The notes under the pieces: model-generated
Told to the model about the DNA's origin: nothing
What the model saw: only the letters and a program-made list of their open reading frames with translations
The model's database searches: none
Position numbers and translations under genes: made by a program
In this document: one piece after another, positions 25,009 through 35,900 of the stretch
Numbering within the stretch: the stretch's first letter is position 1
How the letters are laid out: the number at the start of each line of letters is the position of its first letter
Assembly (NCBI GenBank): GCA_025455065.1
Contig: JALONG010000029.1
Coordinates: 1 to 54,091, forward strand
Length of the DNA: 54,091 nucleotides
Direction of reading: 5' to 3'
DNA from: Candidatus Kapaibacterium sp.
Lineage (GTDB): Bacteria > Bacteroidota > Ignavibacteria > Kapaibacteriales > UBA4661

Positions 25009-28000
25009 ATGCTTTGCCGCTTTGTTTCGGGTCTGCTTGGACACCGCACTTTTTCGACGTTCCCGTTGTCTTTGGTGATGCTTGCTTTATTCTGCCTCAC
25101 GTCGCACACCCTTTCGCCCTCGCTTCATGCTCAAACGCCCACACCGCACCCTGAATCGGAAGTTGGCATAAACGGCGAGTCGCGTGATTTCCGCTCCGTG
25201 CGCTCAGGCAGATGGGTGGATTTGTCCACGTGGCAGGTGTATCGGAGTGGCGTGTGGGTTGCGGCTGGGCGAGATGTCGGTGTGCCGAACCCTCAATCCA
25301 ATGCGTTTATTGAGGCAGGGCATACCGTCACTGCGACACGGGCTGTTACAGAGGTTGTTGGGTACAATGGCGCTCAAGGCTTGGCTTTTATTGATATAAA
25401 TAATCTTCACATTCACACAACCGCTTCTATCACAACCACATGGGGTTCAGTTGTCGGAGGTTTTGCGCCACAAGATTGGTACGACGGCGATAGATTTGGC
25501 GGCATAATCAGTACAAGGATTTCAGAATTTTCAAGAAATGATAATCCCAATAATTTAATTGGTAATCGTGATATTATTGACTTAACAACTCACCCTTTTG
25601 AACCGATCCGTATCCCCCGCCCCCGCAACAACGAACTCCGTATCTATGGCAAACTCCGCTACTATGCGGGTTCTGCCTTTGACCGCAGCGACCGCGATGC
25701 ACGAATGCAAGTAACAGCTGCGACTATCGGCACAGGCTCTACGCTGGTTTTTCGTGGTGTAAGCCGGACCATTACTACGCCCGAAGAGTGGAGTACGACG
25801 CTTGCCACACAAACCGGACATTTCGACAACACCGCCTACACCGCATCCATGCTTGCTTCCAATCCGCCGGAGCGCCATAATAATTTTCGCGGGCTGATGG
25901 GGCGGAACAGTTTTTGGACGGCAATTTTTGATTTGGGGCGCGTGGTGGATAGAAATTTTTCCAGCGACCAATTCACCGGACCGACCGACGACCCTTCCAC
26001 TGCCATCGGGACGCTGGGCGGTGCGTTCACGGCGGGCATTATTCAGGTGCGGCGCGGTACCTTGCGCGTGGAAGCACCTGCTTTGCTTGCGAATGAAGGC
26101 TCGGTAACATCGGGCATTCTGCACGTGATGAATAATGCGGTCTTGCAACTTGCCACAAATACCAACGTCGGGCGCACGGGTGTTTTTGCGGAACAGTTTG
26201 CTCGCAGCGCAGACGTTTCTCGTGGCGATGTTGATATTGTGCGCTCCACAGAGTGCCGCGTTACCTCACGAATGCGGTATTGCGTGGTGGAAGAAGGCGG
26301 TGCGATTGATTTTACCTCGCGTGTCGGCAGCATCAGTGCGGCGGATGTGCGCTTTAACGGCACGGTGATATACAGCAGATTGGGCGACCAAACGCTCGTG
26401 CAAGATTCGCCGTATTTGTCCTACAACCCCGCCGGACCCGTGATTGCAGGCGGCATCTGCGCCGGAGAAAACGGTCTTTTCGACCCGTACAACAATAATT
26501 TTAACGCGAATGTTGGTGTGCAACAGCAAGGCGACCCCACAAGCGGCGTACTCACAGCGTTTGGTTCGTCTCCGTCGGGGCTAGGTATTGGCACGGCTGC
26601 GCTTTTCCAGCCTTCCACTACTGCCGCATACAGCCATTTGACGCTGCGCGGCACAGGCACGAAGTTTTTGCCCGTGACCACCGTGACGATTTCCCGTGCG
26701 CTGCTTTTTCAGGGCGAAGCGCGTTTGGGCTTGCAAAACCTCGCTTATCCGGGCGTTCCCGTGAGTGCTTTTTCCGCACAAACACCCCAAACACAAGGCA
26801 TAACACCGATTCTGCCGTATTACCTTTCTCAGGCGCACGGCGGCGAACTCCGCACCAGTCATGCAGCAAGCAAAGCAGGATTTTTCCCACCGCTCGTGTA
26901 TTTGCGCAGCACAGGACTGACGGGCTTCCGCGAGGAAAATAATATCGGAACAACGCTTCGCACCTCGCTTTCTCGTGATGGTTCGGAAATGCTTCCTGCC
27001 AATGCCACACCGCAGCCGATGTGGTCTGCTTACGGCGGAAACACCGATGCTGTCGCCTTTGTCGGTTTCACAACGGCTTCCACGCGGATAATTATTTATG
27101 ACCAAATTCTCTACCCCGAAGGCGCGTCGTTTCCTGTCGGCATCACGCTTTCTGCCGCGACAAACCGTGAACAGGTTGATATGTCGCCAAGCGTTAAAAC
27201 GCCCGTTATTCACGGGCTTCCGGCTGAACCGTCGTATTTTTCCTCCGGCGGAAACCCGCTTGGCGGAAACCCGCACGGACACGGCTTTTCCGCAAGAGCC
27301 GTCTGGTACGGCGATACTCCGCAAACGCTGGACGGCGCACGGTTTGGGCAGGTTATCCGCCAAACGCTTGACCGCGTGAACGGAACACAGTTGAACGGTA
27401 CGCAAACCGCCACCGAACCAATGCAGAAGCCCACTCGCGGCGTTCCAAACTTCGTGAACGGTTTTCCCGTGATTACGAACAGCCTTTACAATGCGCCTAT
27501 CAACACCACCGCCACAACGACGCTGCAATACGATACGGAACTTTCTCAAACTATCGCGCAAGCCGCATTGCCACAAGGTGTGTGGGGTCCGCATAACCTC
27601 GTCATCAATGCTGCGCAAGGTGTTTCGCTGACGCTTCCCGTGCGCACTGCTGATGTTCAAACCGCTTCGGAAAGTGGCGTAAATTGGGGCGCACCGCATT
27701 TGAACTTCGCAAACCGCATGAATGCTATCACCGGAGCAAGTTCCGGTACAATCATCGTTGGACCGGAACACGTCATCACCTCCAACGGGCATCTTCCCAG
27801 ACACGCCTTCAACCCGCGCACAGGCTTGTTTCAGCCGCAAGCGGTCTATGTCGAAACAGAAAGCGGACGAGACACTATCACGCCCGGAACGCTTGCCAGC
27901 TCTATGATAGACACTCGCCCCGACGAAGCGCAGGAGCGCACGAAACTTTTTGACCGTTATTATACAACGGGAATTGGTACACGCTCTATGCTATCTTCGC

Positions 28001-31000
28001 AGATGTCTTTCGACGGGCGTGTTCGTGCTGCTTTTTCACAAGATTTTATCAGTGTTCCCAGCGTTTTTGGTACAACCCAAACAATCAGCACACTTGCGCC
28101 AAATGACTTTGGTCGGCGAGGTGATTGGAATAATTTTGGTGTTTTGGAGCTACGTCAGGGAACATTGATTGTACCTAACCTTGTAGGCAATCCATCATAT
28201 ATTTTTTCGTTGTCTTCCACAGCGATTATCTCTGCCGAACAGCGCAATGTTACTTATCGTGGGGACAAAGTTGGGTCGGAGCATCCGCAAGCGAAAGTCT
28301 GTCTTTCGGAATTATCCGCACAGTATCTTGATGCACCTAAAACACAGCCGAGCGCAATCGGGGTTCGTGAAAGCAGCACTACGGGACAGATTTTGGTGCG
28401 CGGCTCTGCCGGACCGAATCTACTAAACGGTATACTCCAAATGGGAAATCGCATAAGCCTTGTTATTACAGGCGGCACAGGCGGAACGATTGATGTGGCT
28501 TCTCGCTCTCCAATGCTCCGTTTTGCCGCTCCAAGCAGGGTCAATACAGGCTTTGATGAACTTCCCGCGACGCTCGGTATTCCCGGACTTACCGCCTTTC
28601 CACCAAACAACCAAGCACCAAGTAACCAAGTAACCATCAACCCCGCTCCTGACCCGAACAGTTTCAATAACTCATGGAATCTGGATTTGCCGTTTATTAA
28701 GAATGGTGTCGGGAATATGACGATGCTGCGCGGAACAAGCAATATCCTTACTCTTGTTGGAAATTTTGAGGGAATGTCCCAAGGTAGAGAAACATCATCT
28801 TTCCCGGAGCAAGCCGGATTACAAGCCTTTGGAACGGTTGCAACGGCACGTGGAAGAATAGATTTGAATGGTCGGAACATAGAGCTAGATGGCTTAAACT
28901 CAAGCCTTGTTGAAGCATTTGAACGCACTGATATTTCTTCAACTGTTGTCAATCGCCACTTGAAAGTGCTTGCATACATTGGCACAAGTACCTTTAGGCA
29001 AGCACAAAGGATTGATTCAGCACAAGCAGCACAAATGCTTGCTTCCGGTGGTTTGCCGCTTGCAATGTCTTTTGCGGGATTGGGTGCAACGATTATCAAT
29101 GCGGATTCGACGAGATTCCAGATTCAGCGTTGGCAGAGTGCGACAACTGCAAGTATTTTACGGCGGCAAAGTCCAATTTCTCTACGCTCGTGGCTTATTG
29201 TTACAAGCGGAACATTTTTTCAGACACCTGCACCAAGACAGAATTTTGGTCTTGTTCTGAATTTTACCACGTCCGACCTTCCTGCCACAGGTGTTCAACC
29301 CAGCAATTTTGCTATTTTACGAGCGCAAAGATTTGGATTATACCAAGCCCTCATACCTGAAAGTACGCCATCGCTCAACCGTTTCAAGCAATTTTCACTC
29401 CTTGCACTTTCGCAGATTATTCGAGGTCGTCAAATTCTTAATGTCACTACTTTTGCCGCATTACCGCTCTACAATACACTACCTCGACAATTTCCTGATA
29501 TAAATAACCCTTTTAATAGTACCGCAGGTTTTGAACGCTGGACTCTCGGCACACCCGCACCCGCAGCACTCGTCCTGCGCGGGCAGCGCTTCGGCGGGAA
29601 GTTCGGCGACCCGATTGGTGCAGGGTTTGAAGGTGCGGGGGCGGATATTGTCGGTTTTCCGCGCCCCTTTGGTTCGTTTACTGCGGATGCGCCCGATGGC
29701 GGTATTTCGCGGGCAACAGCGCAACAGTATGGCGCAATCATCGGTCCTTTCAAAGCAGGCGTTCCCACGTGTGCGACGATTATCGGCGAAGTGGTTGATG
29801 AATTTGGCAACACCGCGCAGTTCCTCACCAGCACAGGTGCAGCGCTGGTTGTGGGGCAGGTTGGCGGGGGGAATGGTCCTTGGAATACGGGTGTGCCGCG
29901 GTTGTTGTCGCAGGGCGCATCACGGCTTGATGTAGAGGCTCATCTTGACGGCAGAATGGGCGCTCTCTCGCAAAACGGGCGTTTTGAATGGTCAGGAGTG
30001 CGTTTAGACGGCATTGCTTCGACGACGGTAACGTTTTCTCTCGCCTCTGCTTTTGTAGATACCGCGCAAAGACTTTCCACGATAAACACCGCTTCACTGC
30101 TTCGTTTTGCAGACCCGCATCCCGTTCAAGTGTCGTTGCAGGGTGGTTTTCCCTTCAGCGTTACATTTGCCACGCAGAACGCGAATAATACCGAAGCGAC
30201 GCGGCTGTATCCGGGTGCGCCGGGTCCGTTTGCCGCTCCCGGGCGCGTTGCAGGAACGCCCGGCGTTGAAAATTCGGGCTATGACGGCTCTATTCCCACA
30301 AATTTACAGGGAACGCCCACAAATGGCGTGGTTGTTGGGCAGACGGTCAGTTTTAATAATGCTTATTCCACGCCCGGGTTTAGTTCAATAACGGTTGTTG
30401 TCAAAGACCGCTTTGGTAATTATGCCTCGTTTCCCACGACGGCAACAATTTCGATTAGCGGTGGCAGTCCGCCTGTTGATCGACTGCGCACGCCGATTGT
30501 CGGGCAGCAAGCTGCTTCAGTGGTTGTCTGGGGTTTAGGGAATCTTGGGCAGGAAGGCGTAGGCGCTCCGCAGCTAGCCGAACCCGGGCTTGCGCGGGTC
30601 TATGGCGACGGACGGAACGGAACACGTATTGCGCAAACGCCCTTTCAGGTGAATCCCGTACAACTTCCAAGCGGCAGCGCTTTACTCACAAACAATGCAT
30701 CGCTTGTTTCACCTGCACTTGCGCCCACCGGCTCAGGATATGCGCCGTTTAATAACCCGCAAATCGCATACCATATCGCTCAATTCCCGAATTTCCAAAT
30801 TTGGGGCGCAACGTCGAGTAACGTTACCTTGACCGTTTCCTCCACAAATTTTGACCCGAATGGTGTTATTGGTATTGGTGCGCCCGGCAGCACTTCGGCT
30901 ATTATCAACATTGTTCCCGATGTCGCCATCGCTCTCTTTCCTGTCGTAATGCCTGACCCCTATAACAACGACCGCCCAGACCGTATGCCGTCCAGAATGT

Positions 31001-32778
31001 TTATCGGGAAATCGAACAGAAACGACCCGCGCACGTGGTTTTATGCGCAAGCGGTGGACAGATTCCGGAACCGTGTGGATAATGGACCGAATGTGTATAA
31101 TTATGGCGGTGTGGCAACGATTACCTTTAACGGTCCCGATAAAGGATTGCCAAGAAGCGATTTCGGTAACTTTCAATTTAGCCCTTCAGATGACCCGCAC
31201 ACAAAAGTGAACAACCAGCTATACCGCGCAACAGGAACAAGCGCTGTCGCGGTTAATGGGCTTTTTACGTTTAATGATTTTACGCCTCTTGGACCTTCCA
31301 GCATTGATGCGCTGGGGAAGGATGTTTGTTTGACTATTCAAGACCCCGCTTTACCCGGATTTCGCGGTGTGCGATTTCCATTTGATAATGTTTTAAGAAT
31401 TTTTCCGCCTCCACCCCCCATCACCACCGCCACGACAACCTTTGTCGAACCGCCCATTCTCACACTGGCGGTGAGCGACAGCCTGCTGAATGGCGCACGG
31501 AAAGCCGCTCCCGGAGGATTTCCCTCCGGCTTATTTCTCCGAGAACGCGCCCGCACCTATCTCAGCACAAGTAATCTACTCGAAACAGGATTTATCGAAG
31601 TGCAGCGCCCGCAGACGGCGCGGGCGTTTTCAATTCCCGTGCAGATTGGTGTGGAGTATTTCACAGCGAACGGCGGTTTTGATACGACAGGCTTCCGCAT
31701 AAGCAACCGTGCGCTGTTTACGCCATTGCCGGAGCAAGGGAATACGAGCATCTCATTGCCTGCTCTGATTATTCCTGCGGCAGATATTGGCGTTCCGACA
31801 CTTTTTCCGCCATTCCCGCGCCCGACATTTACGTCAATAAACGGGCTTCTAGGCGACCTCAGTCCAATAACTACAGGGAGAAATCAAGCTCTTTTGAGAA
31901 CTGGCACACAAAACGTTGAGTTCGATAGTGGAGCAACAACCCAGCGCATCCGCTTCAGCGCTCGTTTCAGCGACCAAGTCTATCCGCGAAATTCCGCACG
32001 TCAGGGCTTGCGGCTTGCTGTGGTGCGGCTGAGAAGTGATTTGTCGTCGGCTTATACGGTTCAACAAGATTCGGCATTTGTTGTACTGGCTGATCCCGCG
32101 CCCGTGCCGCCTGTGTGCGTGAACCCTCTACCCGACAGACAGGTACTGCTTCCTGTGGGCAACCCCGCACCAATTCAAGAAACCATTGAAATCGAAACTC
32201 CTGAATGGCGGATTGCGGGGAATACGTCGCTGCCGCAAACGGTCTTTTACGACGACAACTACGAACCGCTTCGGTACGAGGTTTCTTCGTCTGATACGAC
32301 GCTCGTGCAAGCCTTTATAACGTCTGCCGATATGCGCTTTGTCGGTCGCCCGACGCTGACAACCGTGATTCCACCCTTTGTGCGCGTGGAAACAAGCGCA
32401 AGCATCATTCTGAGCGCATCTGATGGTGCATTTACAGTGCGGGATACGTTTGTTGTGGTCTTGCGCCGTCCCGTCGGGGTTGTGGAAAAAAATGTAACAG
32501 AAAAAACCTCACAAGGCTCACAGAACCTCGCGTTGTCGGTCATGCCGAATCCGCTTCAATCCAATTCGCTTATCGAAATCACCACGCCGGAAGCGGGTTT
32601 GCTCAGGGTGAGCGTGTTGAACGGCATCGGCGCAGTGGTTTGGCGTGAGGAGCGCTTTGTGAGCGGCTTAGGAGTTGAGCGTTTGACCATGCCCGTTGTA
32701 AATCTGCCAAGCGGAGTGTATATGGTGGAAGCAAGGATTGGCGTGCATTGGAAGAGTGTGAGGGTGGTGAAACAGTAA
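25009..32778 (+). CDS. giant secreted protein with T9SS-type C-terminal sorting domain
   Basis: About 2589 residues from ATG 25009 (an in-frame ATG at 24853 would add 52). A signal peptide (PLSLVMLALFCLTSHTLSPS, then LHAQ) is followed by a FRSVRSGRWVDLSTWQVY motif of the type found at the start of many Bacteroidota surface proteins, then long beta-rich Thr/Asn/Gly-rich regions. An Ig/cadherin-like domain lies near the end (YEVSSSDTTLVQAFI, then IILSASDGAFTVRDTFVVVL). The last ~80 residues form a sorting domain (VMPNPLQSNSLIEITTPEAG, LPSGVYMVEARIG, SVRVVKQ). It is presumably exported across the outer membrane and attached to the surface. No enzyme motif was recognised. A heptamer array is embedded at 28602-28637. 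Confidence 0.85.
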   Translation: MLCRFVSGLLGHRTFSTFPLSLVMLALFCLTSHTLSPSLHAQTPTPHPESEVGINGESRDFRSVRSGRWVDLSTWQVYRSGVWVAAGRDVGVPNPQSNAFIEAGHTVTATRAVTEVVGYNGAQGLAFIDINNLHIHTTASITTTWGSVVGGFAPQDWYDGDRFGGIISTRISEFSRNDNPNNLIGNRDIIDLTTHPFEPIRIPRPRNNELRIYGKLRYYAGSAFDRSDRDARMQVTAATIGTGSTLVFRGVSRTITTPEEWSTTLATQTGHFDNTAYTASMLASNPPERHNNFRGLMGRNSFWTAIFDLGRVVDRNFSSDQFTGPTDDPSTAIGTLGGAFTAGIIQVRRGTLRVEAPALLANEGSVTSGILHVMNNAVLQLATNTNVGRTGVFAEQFARSADVSRGDVDIVRSTECRVTSRMRYCVVEEGGAIDFTSRVGSISAADVRFNGTVIYSRLGDQTLVQDSPYLSYNPAGPVIAGGICAGENGLFDPYNNNFNANVGVQQQGDPTSGVLTAFGSSPSGLGIGTAALFQPSTTAAYSHLTLRGTGTKFLPVTTVTISRALLFQGEARLGLQNLAYPGVPVSAFSAQTPQTQGITPILPYYLSQAHGGELRTSHAASKAGFFPPLVYLRSTGLTGFREENNIGTTLRTSLSRDGSEMLPANATPQPMWSAYGGNTDAVAFVGFTTASTRIIIYDQILYPEGASFPVGITLSAATNREQVDMSPSVKTPVIHGLPAEPSYFSSGGNPLGGNPHGHGFSARAVWYGDTPQTLDGARFGQVIRQTLDRVNGTQLNGTQTATEPMQKPTRGVPNFVNGFPVITNSLYNAPINTTATTTLQYDTELSQTIAQAALPQGVWGPHNLVINAAQGVSLTLPVRTADVQTASESGVNWGAPHLNFANRMNAITGASSGTIIVGPEHVITSNGHLPRHAFNPRTGLFQPQAVYVETESGRDTITPGTLASSMIDTRPDEAQERTKLFDRYYTTGIGTRSMLSSQMSFDGRVRAAFSQDFISVPSVFGTTQTISTLAPNDFGRRGDWNNFGVLELRQGTLIVPNLVGNPSYIFSLSSTAIISAEQRNVTYRGDKVGSEHPQAKVCLSELSAQYLDAPKTQPSAIGVRESSTTGQILVRGSAGPNLLNGILQMGNRISLVITGGTGGTIDVASRSPMLRFAAPSRVNTGFDELPATLGIPGLTAFPPNNQAPSNQVTINPAPDPNSFNNSWNLDLPFIKNGVGNMTMLRGTSNILTLVGNFEGMSQGRETSSFPEQAGLQAFGTVATARGRIDLNGRNIELDGLNSSLVEAFERTDISSTVVNRHLKVLAYIGTSTFRQAQRIDSAQAAQMLASGGLPLAMSFAGLGATIINADSTRFQIQRWQSATTASILRRQSPISLRSWLIVTSGTFFQTPAPRQNFGLVLNFTTSDLPATGVQPSNFAILRAQRFGLYQALIPESTPSLNRFKQFSLLALSQIIRGRQILNVTTFAALPLYNTLPRQFPDINNPFNSTAGFERWTLGTPAPAALVLRGQRFGGKFGDPIGAGFEGAGADIVGFPRPFGSFTADAPDGGISRATAQQYGAIIGPFKAGVPTCATIIGEVVDEFGNTAQFLTSTGAALVVGQVGGGNGPWNTGVPRLLSQGASRLDVEAHLDGRMGALSQNGRFEWSGVRLDGIASTTVTFSLASAFVDTAQRLSTINTASLLRFADPHPVQVSLQGGFPFSVTFATQNANNTEATRLYPGAPGPFAAPGRVAGTPGVENSGYDGSIPTNLQGTPTNGVVVGQTVSFNNAYSTPGFSSITVVVKDRFGNYASFPTTATISISGGSPPVDRLRTPIVGQQAASVVVWGLGNLGQEGVGAPQLAEPGLARVYGDGRNGTRIAQTPFQVNPVQLPSGSALLTNNASLVSPALAPTGSGYAPFNNPQIAYHIAQFPNFQIWGATSSNVTLTVSSTNFDPNGVIGIGAPGSTSAIINIVPDVAIALFPVVMPDPYNNDRPDRMPSRMFIGKSNRNDPRTWFYAQAVDRFRNRVDNGPNVYNYGGVATITFNGPDKGLPRSDFGNFQFSPSDDPHTKVNNQLYRATGTSAVAVNGLFTFNDFTPLGPSSIDALGKDVCLTIQDPALPGFRGVRFPFDNVLRIFPPPPPITTATTTFVEPPILTLAVSDSLLNGARKAAPGGFPSGLFLRERARTYLSTSNLLETGFIEVQRPQTARAFSIPVQIGVEYFTANGGFDTTGFRISNRALFTPLPEQGNTSISLPALIIPAADIGVPTLFPPFPRPTFTSINGLLGDLSPITTGRNQALLRTGTQNVEFDSGATTQRIRFSARFSDQVYPRNSARQGLRLAVVRLRSDLSSAYTVQQDSAFVVLADPAPVPPVCVNPLPDRQVLLPVGNPAPIQETIEIETPEWRIAGNTSLPQTVFYDDNYEPLRYEVSSSDTTLVQAFITSADMRFVGRPTLTTVIPPFVRVETSASIILSASDGAFTVRDTFVVVLRRPVGVVEKNVTEKTSQGSQNLALSVMPNPLQSNSLIEITTPEAGLLRVSVLNGIGAVVWREERFVSGLGVERLTMPVVNLPSGVYMVEARIGVHWKSVRVVKQ
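28602..28637 (+). repeat. ACCAAGY heptamer array inside the giant secreted protein
   Basis: Tandem degenerate heptamers (AACCAAG, CACCAAG, TAACCAAG) encode NNQAPSNQVT. The third coding location of this repeat type. Confidence 0.65.
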
Positions 32779-32975
32779 CGCGCTTGCCTTCGTTGCAATG
32801 CGAGATTTTGCCTTGCGGCATGGCGATTTTTTGTATTTTTGTTTGCGGGAAATGTATTTGACCACTCCCCGCCGCTCCGTCTCTTCTTTCCGGGTAACCC
32901 GCACTACCGCTAAGAAGCGGTAGGACGAGGCAATACCTGACGAAATATGTTTTGTCATCCCGAAGTCATATCGCA

Positions 32976-35900
32976 ATGGTTATCGCTACACACTTCATAT
33001 CATCATTCCACCGCATAGTTTCTCACACCTTGACGAAGGCGCTTTGCTTTTGTGCCGTGTTGTGTTGCGCTTTGCCGCCCTTATCCGCACAAACGCAACA
33101 ATTACGCCTTGTTGCTCCGGCGCAGGGTGAACGCTTGACACCGGGTGGGGAGTTTCTTATTCAATGGTCGGGTGTGTCGGCGCAAGATACGGTTCAAATC
33201 TCCTTCAGTTCCGATGCCGGAAGGACGTGGCAACTTGTAACGCCGCTTGCAACAGGCTTGGCGTTTCGCTGGCGGAATATCCCCTTTTCCGTGAGTGATT
33301 CGTGCATTATGGCAATCACCACCAAGCCGCGTGATGTCAGCGCTTCAGTGCAAAACAGCATCCAGCAGCAATCTCGCGCATTTGCTTTGCAATATGGTCA
33401 AAGGCGCTCATCGGCACGGTGGCTAAACCGTTGGGCGGGATTTACCTTTGACGGCAGCCGTCTTTTGACGACCCAAAGCGTCGGGAATGACGATTCATTG
33501 CGCCAACTCTATCGAACACAGATTTGGGATGCTGTCTCGGGGCAGCGACTTTTTGCGTTACCGGATTTTATTCGAGATTCTTCCTTGCGATTTTCTGCTT
33601 CCACTTTCACACCTCGTGTGGTTCAAGGTGCATGGAGTCCTGATAATACGTTGATTCTGAGCGTTATTGACGAAAACAGTTTTGGGATATATGAAGCGGC
33701 TTCGGGGCGTTTGGTGCGGCGCGTTTCCATTCCTGCTGACGGCTTCAAAACGTCACTTCAGTATTTGACATGGAGCAACGACGGACGCGAGATGATAGCG
33801 CGGGTTCTCTACAGAGTGCAAGGCACGGGCGGAGCGGGAACGGTGATTGCAGACCGACTCATTCGGTATGCGCTCAACGATATGCAGGATACTCCCACAA
33901 CGATTTTTTCATATGTAATAACATTTGACCGTTGGGGAAATACTTCACTGGGGCTGTTGCCAAATGCTCGGCAGTGGCTTTCGGTCAGGCGCTCACAGGC
34001 GACGGGGCAGGTTGAAGAATTAGTCTTGCATACCCCGAATAATACTGATTCAATACGTTCTTTTCCGCCTCCAAGCGGCTTTATTTGGCAGCCTGAAACG
34101 CTCTTGTCATCCCCGAATAGCGATGTTGTTGCGCTTCGTGCTGCTCCGACAGCACCGAATCGCCCTTCGTTGTTGGTCTTGTTAAATTTGCAAACAGGCG
34201 TACAGCGTAGTATTGGAGCGTCTCGTGCGATTGCTTGGAGTCCCGACGGCAAAAAATTACTGGTGAAACAAGATAATTCCGCTCAAGCGGAAATCCTTGA
34301 TGTTGAGACCTTACGCATGGAAGCCTCATTGCAAAGCCTCCATACCGCGTCATCCGGTCTTGTCCTTTCCACAACAAACATTGTAGGATTTGTGCCGACT
34401 GCCGAGACCACAATTCTCTGGGGGGCAGGAGGAAGGCGCATTATCGGATATACGCAACCCTCTGTTTCCGGCACATCACCGATGTTCACCGGCACAACAA
34501 GCGCTTCCACACTCGGTGTGTGGGATGTAGCGAACGGCTGTATGACCGATATACTCTCGCTTCCGCGCCTTCCTTCCAGCCCATTGCCAACGCAATACTC
34601 GCTGAGTGAAGTGGCAAGTTTAATTGCGAATAATGGAGAAAATCAGATAGTCCTCACGCACCAAGTTAATGATACAACGCTTGTCTTGCCATTGCCAAGC
34701 ATTGGGGCAAGTTGCCAAACGGCGCTTTCAAGCGGACGTTGGGCGATTCGGTTGCCGAATCTTCTTCAAGCTCCCGAAACAATCACTGCCGCTCCTGTCG
34801 TGTGCGAAACATCTGCTCTCGTGCGTGTTCCCGTTGCCAGTCTCGCCGATTTTGCCCTTCAATTGGAAACGCAGATTCAATCCCTCTCCGGCGCAGAATT
34901 GAACGAACGGGAATTTCGTTTGGAGCGTGGTGTATTGCCTTTGCTTGCCAATCGTGCCTTCGACACAGTGCTGGTGCGCTTTACGCCGCAAACCTTTGGT
35001 AACAGCAGTGTTCAAGTTGTTGTGCGCAATTTGCTGGATAATCTAGTCATCGCACGCACAATCATCAATGTTCGCAAAGATTCGCTTGCGTTTGAGCCTG
35101 CTGCGCCAATAGTGAATTTGGGTCTTATTCCTGCCAATACTATCATCACGACGACAATCACTATTCGTAACACAGGAAATACGCCGCTTCTGTGGTCCAC
35201 AAGTGCATCCAGAACGACGCTTGGTAATATCTTCGTTTCTGAGATTACGCCTTTGCTTACGCCTGTTGGCGGCACGGCGGAACTGCGTTTGCGGGTGCAG
35301 CCTGTTGATTCGCTCGGATTGCTACGCACATCATTTCCAATCTATCGTTGCGGTGCCAATACATCGGTTCTTACCGTGCAAGCCCGCGTGTTACCTGAGT
35401 TTCAGCAAATTGAAGCGCCCGCAGCCGTCAATGGTGGTTTGCTGACGTGCGTTGGCACGATTACGCGCACGGTCGTCCTGCGAAACGTCGGTGGAAGACC
35501 GCTCACTGTGCGCATTGTGAGTATTGCCGACACAAATTTTCGCATTGTCAATCGTCTGCAATTTCCTCTCACCCTTGCTCCGCTTGACTCTCTGGTGCTG
35601 ACACTGCGCCTTTCCACACCGAATAACGGTATCAGGGAATCTCGTCTGTCTGTGCTTTCCGATGACCAAACGCGAGCGCTTTTAGAAATTCCTGTGCGAT
35701 TGGAGCAGCAAGCCCCGATTTACTCATGGATTCCGGCACAATACCGTTTTGAAAATGTTGATATTCGCCAGCCCGCCGAAGCGACGTTGGAGTTCCAAAA
35801 TACGGGACAGGCGTATCTGTGGGACAGGCTACCGCGCCAAATTTCACCGGATTTTTCCATCGTCAGTGCCGTACCGAATCCCACGCCGCAAGGCGGCACA

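Noticed and set aside
26581-27840. 419-codon minus-strand open frame opposite the giant secreted protein
   Set aside because: Arg/Cys/His-rich composition with no motifs, and antisense to a clearly coding plus strand with signal peptide and sorting domain.
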